Made by a program: the position numbers and the translations under genes. Below the pieces are notes generated by a model, which was not told where the DNA came from, did no database searches, and worked only from the letters and a program-made list of their open reading frames with translations. From Cruorifilaria tuberocauda (taxonomy: Eukaryota; Nematoda; Chromadorea; Rhabditida; Onchocercidae), in NCBI GenBank assembly GCA_013365365.1, contig JABVXU010000144.1, forward strand, positions 1 to 64,000: 64,000 bases of DNA, given 5' to 3'. Positions 50,301 to 59,938 of this stretch are shown in pieces. Numbering within the stretch: position 1 is the stretch's first letter; each line of letters opens with the position of its first letter.

Positions 50301-53300
50301 TGGTGTCCAGGGCCAAACAATTCAGCCTTTCGATTTCAGCAATCGTAGCCAGAATGCACCCCAGTTTGGTGGTGCTCCAACGGTGCAGCAAAATCATTTT
50401 GGACAGATCAGCCATGCTGGTGCACAAGTTTGGCAACCGAATCAGCAAAGAGCTTTAGGTGAGATTTGGTGGACTGATAATGATGATTCCCCAATAGTAA
50501 AGAGGGGGAGATTGTGGGAAGTCAGGATGGAAAAAGGTATTACTGATTTTCCTGAATATGGATTTCTTCAGAAATCCTGAATTTTGAACTGTTCTCAGAT
50601 CATGTCTTCCCTTCTTTGTGAAGGTCTGATCTTTTTCTCTTTTTTTAAATTGAATAAGGATTCCTGATTTCTACTCTCCTCTTCCTCTTTGCTATAACCC
50701 ACAGTACTGAGCAAATATGTGAAGGAAAAGCTATTCTTCTGCTATTATCATTGATCTTTTTCTCAAACGATTTGAATAAACCACACTTTTTTCCTACATT
50801 GTAAATTATGCCCACTTTGTATCCGGGCAGTTCTGATCGCAATCGTCAAACAGTCTCAGGTTTGCCTCTTCTTAATCATGCTCCAGCCTTTTTTAAGCGA
50901 TAAATTCGATTTTTTTTCCTTAAATTATGCACTTTTTTCCAATCAGAACGTTATTAATCCCACCCATTCTAATTAATGAATATTTCAATTCATTCAAACA
51001 TCCTGCAGTGGTAAAGTTGAACGTTACTTAAAAAACATATTTATCTACCTGAGCAGATCTAATTGAAATTCTACATGGTATGTATACGCTGGAGAACTTT
51101 CACAAAGGAATAATTTTATAGTACATGTATTTTCATTAGCTAATTCTTCGATATGTAGAGCTGTAGATATTCTTATTCGTAAAATTTTGGAGTACCTGTT
51201 GCACAATTAGCTAATTAATGCATCAGCTTTATAGTTTTAGAGTAGTAATCAATTCATTGAGCGTACTTAAAAAGCGATTCATTTCAAGTTGTTCTCGTAT
51301 TTTTTTTGAGTTGAAGTTTTAGGTTAGAATTGCCGTTTTAGGATACTTTGCTTACCCACTAAAATCTACTCATATACTATCACCAGTAAAATGTATTGCG
51401 TGTCTACCGTCTTCTTAATGATGGTACCATCATTGAAATATTTCCATACCATCGACATTGCTTTCATTCACACGCACCTGGCAAATAGTCATATCATGGA
51501 AAGCGAATGAAGTGTATTTTCATATTTTTAATCTTCATTGTTATTTGTTAAGTTTGATTTCTTACTTCTGTTTAGAAGCGACGTACGCTGCACCGGCAAA
51601 GGACTTATATCAGCAGAACAGTATGGCTGGTTTCAAATTTAACCCTATGCAAGGTTTAGGGAATAATGAGGTATATGTTTTCTAAATATATTTTCGCTAT
51701 ATATCAACTTCGCTTCTAAAGAGTATATTTTCCAATGATCTGGGTTATGTTCGGATCCATGAAATGAAGAACGAAGAAGAAATCGAGAATGTGAATTATT
51801 TGCCAAGTTTTGAATTCATACTGTACTTTGAAATATGCGTGAATTAAACTCAACTTTTGTAAAAAAACACTATAATATTTTGTAGTTATTGGCCTTTCTG
51901 GATAGTTTACAGTCAACTTTGCGCACATCTGGCTTCAATGAGACTAGTGTAGCAGAAGTTATGCAGGCTATGCAGGTAAATCTTCAGAACACAATGGATT
52001 TTTGACAGGAGTCATATTTTTTTCTATTTTTTATTGGAAGAGTTCCATTTCCTCTGTTATTCAAAACCATTCTCTCTTACATTTATTTCACTTCTGCCCA
52101 TATTTTAGCTCTTTTTTCTTCATTCAACGGTATTATTTCCGTTAGGCCTGACTTACGATACCGTTGGTTTCGTTTGCCAGATTATATATGTTCCAGATTT
52201 TGGCAAAATATAATATCATGGGTTTGGGTCTCGGACTTGGTGTTGCCGCGATGGCACAGATGCGAACGAACGAAACTCCCTCTTTGACTTCCTCTCAAAG
52301 TTTATCGCAGCCGCAGCGATTCGAGGCCACTAACTTAGCAGGTACGGCTACAGCGGTCGACAACGCTGATCGTCGATTCGCTAGTGGAGCAGGAGGAGGG
52401 AGCGCAGCGGGAGGAACGGCAGGAGCAGCGGCAAGCGGAGGACAGAACGATTTAAGCAAAGTACAATCATTCTTTTATCGATAAAGTAGTAGCCAATGGT
52501 CTTTTTTTGAAAACTTGTAAGTCTCCAGTTTAAGATTTGTGTCTTTTGTCACTTCGTGGACTCTTTTTATGAGAATTTCAATTCAACTTCTCTACTCTTA
52601 AACTTCTTGGACTGCATTTTTTAGACTTTTTACAGCAAATAAGAAAATTTCGCAAATTTCTGGTTTTATCCTAATTTCCTCTGTTTCCAATTTCCAGCGT
52701 CAAGTGAAATTATTTAAGGAGTTTTAATGAACTTTCATTCTGTTCTAAAATACTTTTCAATTTAATTTCTCTTTATATACCGTTAGCCATGCACACCTAA
52801 TGATTTTTTTTATTGTGGAGTAGAAGAGAACAGCGTGAGTAATATGGCGCGTTTTCCGGTGTCATACTTCATTAATTCTTACTTTTAATATGCATTTGGC
52901 ATAATTTCATCATTTCCATTAGCTGACAAACTGCGCGCCAGTATCATTATTCGGAAATCAATTTTCCGTTTTCTAAGTTTTATCTTTTCGCTTTAATATT
53001 TATTTGTATTAACAATTTGCATTTTCTACGTTATCTGTCAAGTTCCCATATCATTATATAATCTGTTGGTAAGGTTGTTTTCACCTAGTATTTTTTTCCT
53101 TCTTAACAGTTTTTTCTACCATGTTCATTGTACTTTTTGAATTTCCTGTTGATATCTACTATTGATACTCACCCATCCCATTTATTTTAAAGTTCCAGAA
53201 AATTTTCATAAAACTTTTATTAATTTTTGTGATTTTAATCTTTCATAAAAAGACAAGTATATTTCTATTGCTGGATTGCCAGTAAAATCGGTATGCAGAT

Positions 53301-55800
53301 AAATAGTGCACTAATTTCGTTTCATAGTAATACATCCCGTTCAATATTTATATCATCCAATGATTTTTGGCTGGTCAGCATTTTACTCCGTAGATCCCAG
53401 ATTTCATGCAATTTCCAGATCATTATTTGGTGTGTTAGTTTCATTGAGCTTAAACTACGATTGCAGATAGTTAGGTACTAGGTTATACTTTTTTCGCAGG
53501 ACTTTTTCAGCTCTCTAGTTAATACAAAATGTCAACTATTGACCAAATGCGTCATAAGTCTCATACGATCAAGGTAGGAACCGAATACTCACAAATGTTA
53601 AACCATAAATGGTTTTAGGAACTTCATTCCAATACTTTCAGCAGTCATAATTTGAATTTTCATTTCAAGTCAATTCCCTAAGTACAGTGTTTGCTCCGCT
53701 TTTTCTCGTGTTTTATGATCGAGTTGCAATTCGCTAGAGTTTTCGTGAGGCACATTTTTCGAATTCCACTTGACTCCGCCTTTTGCATCTCTTTCGCAAG
53801 GGTTCTATTAATAGTAAAATTGTTTTATAATAGATTACCGTTCGGTTCTTTTTACATGGAGGATTTTATTTCATACGAGGTTATCGATTGTCGGGAGTAT
53901 TAGGTAATCACCATTTGTCGACTTCTCAAAGAGTGTAAGGTAGTTAAGTTTGGCATGTTTGCAGTTTTCGCTCTTATTTCAATATTAAGTTCTTCTTGAT
54001 TTCAAGGAGGTGTATTATAAAATGTCAAAGTATCGACCTGGGATTTCAACGATAGATAGGGATATAGTGAAACATTTAATATTTGATAAAATGAAAATTT
54101 GTTTGATGTTAGGTAAGGATATAGTGAAATGAGAATATAAAAATAAGAATGTAAAGTGAGGTCCATACAAGAATCGAGATTGTTATATCTGATAATATTT
54201 TAAAACAGAATCAGTAAAACAGTCATAAATTGTTCCATCAACTCAATCGATATATTTTCAAATCTTTTTCCAAAAAGAAAATAGAAAGGTTTTGTAACAA
54301 AGAATAATGAACTTGCGGTATGTAGGAATTCACTTATAAAAAAGGAAGTACGATGTTATAGTTTGTGTTCTTAAAGAGTTAAAAGTTTGTGAAAATAGAT
54401 TTACGGAAGCTGAAAATTTGAAATTAAACTTACGGAAATATTTTGTAGTCACTGAGTGGCGTTGGTGGCGTTCTAATCGATGTATTAAGTCAGAACAAAC
54501 AAAACAGTAGCTCATCAAGTGGGCAAAATTTTGCTGCTTCGGTAATTAAGGAAAAAATTATCGACAACAATCATATTGATCTCGAGGTAGGCAAGTAGCC
54601 TTTTTTCTTCGGAATTTTTTATTTTTGGTTGCTAATATAGGGACAGATAGAGATCGGAAAGCAGTCGAACAGTAAGTACAAATATTTGGAATGATTTAAA
54701 TAATCTTTATCACTGTTGTTCAATGAACGAGAAGTTTTTTTTAAACATTGCGGTCATCTGTCTCGTTTTAACCTAGCGAAAGTCGTTGGATTGTCGTAGG
54801 TGGGTCTCGATTTCTTTTTCTTTTACGTTAGTCATTTTGTAGATTCCGGATACTATTGTTGGAGCAATCCTCGGTCCAAGAGCTAAAACATTGGCGGAAA
54901 TTCAGCATTTAAGCGGTTGTAAAGTTGAGGTGCACAAACGTGGTACGGCTGCAGGACAAGGAAATCGTCTTGTAAGGTACGTTGACAATAATGTTTGTAA
55001 AAGAATTTGGCAAAATCTAATTCAGCTCGTTTTTGCACTTATAGCTGAAATTAGGATGACACTAGGAGATATTTTTATTTTTCCATCCAAAAGTGAAAAA
55101 TAAAATTCCCACAGTTTATCATGTTGTCAGCACAAGTCGAGCACTGGAGTGGCTTGAAGAGCAAGCAATAACAAGAATTTTATCACAGAAATAGTTTTTT
55201 TCATTTACGCAGCGTTCAAAGGTCTAAGTTGTTGTAAAAGTAAAGAGTGAGGCACATGCAACTTAAAAAAGTATATTATAGTTTAAATATTTATGCAACA
55301 GGAATATCTTATGAAACAAGATGTGGTTTTAATGTGTTTCGGGTCTTGAGCTTTTTAAGCTTTCAGCATCTCTTATTTTATTACTGTAAATATTCAGCCA
55401 CAAAGAATTTTAATGATACGCATATTGTCATAATTGACGGATTGCTGCTTTCAATGAAAATACGTAAACAATATTTGACAAAAAAGAAAAGGAATTTTAA
55501 TAAAGGAGAAGAGTTTCTTGGTATTAATCATAAAGTGAGATTCAGTTATCTTAAAATGAAATAATTTAAAGAAATCAGAAGAAAAGGACAAATTCTGATG
55601 ATAATACAGGAAGATTAGTGACTAAAAAATATATTTTGTATTTGCACTCCTAATATTACCAGCATTAATTTGGTTGCAGCTTAACTGGTGATGTGGACTG
55701 TATACGTAACGGACGTATGATGATTGATAAAGTTATCAACGATGAACAGTTACGTCGTAATCAACAAGCACAAAATAATGCACGCGGGGGATTTCGCTGA
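47350..55800 (+). CDS. NOVA/Pasilla-type three-KH RNA-binding splicing regulator
   Basis: Eleven exons: 47350-47398, 48012-48119, 48605-48745, 49032-49180, 49906-50458, 51576-51670, 51886-51975, 52197-52460, 54449-54586, 54843-54976 and 55680-55800; 613 residues. The N-terminal part has a bipartite basic signal (QKRTRDERGG, ATKKAHV). KH1 has VLIPSAAVGALIGKGGETM (GKGG at 72-75) followed by the NOVA hallmark YPGTNERICLVKG. KH2 has MKLVVPNTSAGMVIGKSG (193-196). A Gly/Ala-rich linker contains ILAKYNIMGLGLGLG, the counterpart of the NOVA Ala-rich spacer. KH3 has IPDTIVGAILGPRAKTLAEI and EVHKRG. The C-terminus ends ARGGFR. NOVA proteins bind YCAY clusters and set exon inclusion, chiefly in neurons. 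The exon 5 acceptor (TTTTTTGAG at 49905) was chosen by phase. The gene is the longest in the window and its introns hold candidate alternative first exons. Confidence 0.88.
53529..53573 (+). CDS. candidate alternative first coding exon of the NOVA gene
   Basis: Inside the 2-kb intron before exon 9, three acceptor-like sites (CGCAG, TTTTTCAG, CTCTAG between 53498 and 53518) precede an ATG at 53529. The frame encodes MSTIDQMRHKSHTIK and meets a GTAGGA donor in phase 0, the same phase as exon 9 at 54449. Used as a cassette exon it would introduce stops upstream of its ATG, so only use as a first exon fits. The product would lack KH1 and KH2 and keep KH3. Confidence 0.4.
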
Positions 55801-56351
55801 TATTTCTGAAAGGCGCAGTAGTTATCTTCACCCTAAATGATAATCGTTTTCCTATTACTGCTCTAAATTTTATTTTTTCAGTTTACTTGTCATTTAAAAT
55901 AATGGTAAGTGCAAAATAACTGTTTTAAATACACATTTGTTTTAATTTTCAAGAGTTTTTGAGAACCTTAGTTATTTTGTTTAAGCTTCTTAAATTCCAT
56001 CTTTTTCATTCACTTGTAGTAAACGTCCTTTAAAATAATTTTCCTATGTTAAATTTTCTGAAATTGTAGTTCAGAAGTACGTCTATTGCTATGTGTTCTT
56101 TGCAGCCTAATCTAACCTCAATCACAAATGATAGGAACATTGGTGTTATGTTAGTGATTTTTGATCTGTTACCTTTGTATGATCATGTGACTGGTTATTT
56201 TAAAACCCAAGCGATAAGTCCAAGGGCCAGTATGATAAATTTGATATTTATTTCGATAAAATAGAGTAAACTTAGCCTGGGTCCTTATAATTAGAATTTA
56301 CTCAAATCGGATTTTTCATTTTATTTTGCCTACAGACTTATGACAACTGCA
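55801..56351. other. NOVA 3' flank
   Basis: About 550 bases after the NOVA stop codon, presumably 3' UTR and terminator. No gene seen. Confidence 0.5.
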
Positions 56352-56555
56352 TTACTGTGTTTGCTCTGTCTGAAGACCAAGTTTAGTTGCTTCAGTTTTT
56401 GAGATCAAATATTCCTCCAGAGCTTGATTAAATTGTTTTTCTTTTTGATACGTTGAAGTTTTACTGAATGCTGTGGGTCTTCCACTCTCCGTTTGGAAAA
56501 GCTGAGATAATGATAGCGGTATCTGTATGGAGGACCAAGGATCAGAATAGGTCAT
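56352..56555 (-). CDS. possible terminal exon or small ORF, unrecognised
   Basis: A minus-strand frame of 67 codons from an ATG at 56555 to TAA at 56352. It is open for 17 more codons upstream, so it may be an internal or terminal exon preceded by an acceptor (GAG or GAAG near 56600). The sequence looks protein-like: MTYSDPWSSIQIPLSLSQLF, GRPTAFSKTSTYQKEKQF and NQALEEYLISKTEATKLGL, polar and helix-prone at the C-terminus. The frame on the other strand is also open but is hydrophobic and irregular. It lies 850 bases downstream of the stop of the minus-strand Max gene, so it could be a downstream gene in the same direction. No family recognised. Confidence 0.4.
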   Translation of the reverse strand: MTYSDPWSSIQIPLSLSQLFQTESGRPTAFSKTSTYQKEKQFNQALEEYLISKTEATKLGLQTEQTQ

Positions 56556-57407
56556 TGGTGAAACTCCTGGAGACTTGTATTCTTTGTGTACTTCCAATGA
56601 CCCCACTCATTGTTATCATTTTTGTTTTAGCTTGTTACTATTATTCGAAATCACTTTTGAATTTTCATTGAGTCTCTTTTCGAACTTAGTTTTATTTGGT
56701 TTTCTTCAATAATATTTTGCTTTTTTTTACGTTTTTTCGCTTTTTCGTTTTTCGTATCATAATTTTGCTCTTAAAAGCCTACAACTGTACAATAGTAATT
56801 AGCTACGGTTTTCGGATACGATATTAGTCATTTGCATTTTACTCCTACATCGATTTCATATTATATGTATTCGGGTCAAATATACGCCTAAGAGAATATT
56901 TAACACTTAGAGGAAGTTCATCCATTTTGAATGAAGAAACACTTTAAAATTAACTGCATATTATGCCTTATTTCCGATTTAATCAAAAATGAATGCCTTT
57001 GTTCTTCAAAGGAATGAGATTAATAATCAAAAATGTGTGCTCTAAACAATGGAACAGAGTAGTGAAGTTATATAGGGATGATAGTTGTAAACAAAAATAG
57101 CAGTGGAATTTCCTCATATATTAGAGGGTGAATTTTCAAAAATTCGAGAATTCTTGTGGTAGTTATGGAGTACATAAGAGTGAATAAATTAAAAATTTTT
57201 TATAAGACATTTTCAACTAAACACTGCAACTATATCCGAATTTCAGGTGTCTTACAATAAAAAAACATTGCTAGATGTAAGAAATATATATAGGCGTTTC
57301 TTGAAAACGTAGTTGGATCAGATTTTGATACAAAAAAATAAACATCGATTCAAACTAAAGATCTCACAACAATGTACAAAACAAAAACAATAATGACCAG
57401 AATAAAT

Positions 57408-58947
57408 TTAGGTACTTCTCGGAATAGTGCTTTGGTCATCACTTGGAGCTGGACGTTTACGATTTGGAAGATTAATTACACTCAATTGAGAAGGATCACT
57501 TACCGGTGCTACAACACTCCCTGGCATATTTCTGCTCGTTGACCGGTTTGCATCACCCGATACCTAATCATACAAATACAGTAATGGTAATACGAACACC
57601 AATGATTTTCCAGTCATTAACAAAACTTGAAAAACAACTCGAAGATTTTCGATTAAATCTATTTTGGAATTTGAACTTGGCAACAGCAATTATTTCAGAA
57701 ATGTCTCCGGATAAAATACTTTACTCCAATTTTGCTGTTTGATTACTACTAAGGAAGTTTAGATGCTCTACATTATAGAAGGTGAGAACTCAAGGCATCT
57801 AATCGTTCAAAAGCGCAGTTCCGTACTAATCTTCAAACTATTCGTAATTAATTTGCTAATAATAATAGTATAAACCATGTGAAGTCTAACAGATTCCCTA
57901 GTAGAAGTATAGTGATGGCTTATGATTTACAAGAATTTAATACGAAAGTGAACAGAATTATACCGCTTCAGTAGTTTGACTTCCACACGCTGCCCTCAAT
58001 CGATCAATTTCACGTTCCAGTGTAGCGTTTTCCTCCTCCAATACGCGATTTTGAGCCAAGATTTGCTCCAACTCTGCCTTTCTGGAAGTGATTAGATCGA
58101 TTGATCTTTTCAGAACAACAGCTCGTGAAGCCTATAAATTAACTTTTAGCAAGCATACTTTATTAACCTTATCGATTATAAGCATCAAAATATAACAGTG
58201 TTTGATAGATGCAATATTAATAGACTTATTAACAGATATTAACAGACTGTTATCTCTTCCACGATGATCATAATATAGTTCACTTTTGTTAGCACAAAAT
58301 GATTGCTTCTGGAATTCTTGAATAATTTCAAAATTTTACTATCTTGGTTGTCTATTTCTTCTTATCCTAGTTATCTAATAAAAAATAAAACTGCAAACTG
58401 TCTTTAAGGATAAAAAAAAAGCAATTAGAAATGTACTCTTTCATTCTGCATGCCGGGAAAAGTATCCTTTAAAGCAGCATACATATCCTTGATATTATCA
58501 CGACGACGTCGTTCTAAAGCATTATGCTGTGCACGGGCATGTCGTTTACTATCACTTGCACGTGCCGAGCTCGTTGCAGTATCATCCTAAATTAATTTAC
58601 TTGGCATTATGTGATAAGCAACAAGTGAATAAAAGAATTCACTTCAATCTTCAAGTGATAATCAGAGTACTACTCCAAGTGATGACAAAAATATTATGTT
58701 CACATATTACAAGAACCAATTATTCTTATATAATAAAATATGAAATTTAGGAACATCATTATTGACTATGAAATTAAGCAACATTATAATAGAGTAATAT
58801 TGAAAACAAAATTCAATACATTTCATCGATCTTAAGCTCTTCGTTCAAAATCTGCAATAATAAGAAATGAAATAATTATAATTATGCAAAAGAAGGAATA
58901 CCAATCATGGTCTTTACCTCTGCTTCACTAAAATCGTCATCACTCAT
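57408..58947 (-). CDS. mxl-1: Max-type bHLH-leucine zipper transcription factor
   Basis: Four minus-strand exons, 58947-58918, 58586-58437, 58131-57964 and 57563-57408, all in phase 0, encode 167 residues. The N-terminus MSDDDFSEAE matches the acidic start of Max. The basic region and helix 1 read RAQHNALERRRRDNIKDMY, with the H, E and R residues that contact the E-box CACGTG. The loop and helix 2 follow (ALKDTFPGMQNERASRAVV, LKRSIDLITSR), then a leucine zipper with heptads LEQILAQNRVLEEENATLE and IDRLRAACG. The C-terminal exon is Ser/Pro-rich with a basic nuclear signal (LPNRKRPAPSDD). The helix 1-loop-helix 2 split by an intron after NER is as expected for Max genes. Max is the obligate partner of Myc/Mondo/Mad-type factors; in C. 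elegans MXL-1 pairs with MDL-1. I call it Max-like; the paralog identity (MXL-1 versus MXL-3) is less certain. Confidence 0.88.
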
Positions 58948-58994
58948 ATTTCCAAACTGTTCAATAGAATGACCAATCGATAATTCCAAATTAT

Positions 58995-59000
58995 CCTGAA
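58995..59000 (-). promoter_or_regulatory. candidate spliced-leader acceptor of the Max gene
   Basis: On the minus strand CTCCTTCAG ends at about 58996, and the ATG starts 48 bases downstream at 58947. The region between is open in frame with the ATG, so this could also be a coding exon boundary; the match of MSDDD to the usual Max start favours a 5'-UTR acceptor. Confidence 0.4.
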
Positions 59001-59938
59001 GGAGTTACACGAAAAGTTAAACGAACCGCGAAACCAAGAGTAGTGTAATATCGGTGATCTGAAATAATCGTTCCATGATTTTTATCAGATCAATTCAATT
59101 CGTTAAAGACAGAAATTGTGATCTACTTCATGCTTCCCTAGTAATCTGCACAAAGTCTAATTAGTAATCTAATCAACGAAGTTAATTAAAGCATATTCAG
59201 AGTAGAAGTAACAGAAGCTTAATCAAGACAATTAGCAAAATCTTATCAAAATAAAGCAAAATGCATGAAAAATTACCTAATAAAGACTTAATTAACGAAA
59301 GCTAAAATACACAAAAGACGCTTAAGCGAACATAGAAATGAATTCAAGTAACCATGGGCTGAAAAAAGCATTGAAAAAAGGGATCAAGATTTATAATGAA
59401 CACCGAAAAGCAGAACTATCAACAACTACCAGCACTGATCATCTTTTCAAAATTAAAAATTACGCATGGTGGGAAGGAGATTTTCATTTCGGCCTATTTA
59501 TAAAGTATAGGACTTTTTTTTAATTGATCTTTTTCAAGTTTTGATAGCGATTCTGAGAGGCATGAATACGCAGTGAAGCATCATAATCTAACTTCACATT
59601 CCTCGTAATCATTAATTAATAGCTTATTCTTAATAGCTTAAACACATTACTGAAGTGTTCTGTTATTAGTGGTATGTGTGATTTTTTAATTATGGAGCAT
59701 TTAAAGGATATCACATATGTATGGAATACACTTTTCATTATAACAAGACATATAAGTTGATTCTTAACAATACCATAAGTTTTGTAATGCTTCATTAGTC
59801 ATCTATTTATTTTACATTTCACGTATATATGTGTTTCTTATTTCTATTTTAACAGCCTGTTTTCAAGTATTTTTTATTATTTAAGCAATTTTTGTTCTAT
59901 TTATTGCTTTTAAGCTGTTTAATACTTTTTTCCTGGAA
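59001..59938. other. divergent promoter region between Max and PGS1 genes
   Basis: About 0.9 kb between head-to-head genes, holding both promoters. A 61-codon plus-strand frame at 59338-59523 begins MNSSNHGLKKALKKGIKIYN. It is basic at its start and may be a 5' exon of PGS1 or a chance frame. Confidence 0.45.

Noticed and set aside
58806..58856. Possible Max exon ILNEELKIDEM after a TTGCAG site
   Set aside because: Its only donor is in phase 2, which does not match the phase 0 bHLH exon; it could only be an alternative exon that truncates the protein.
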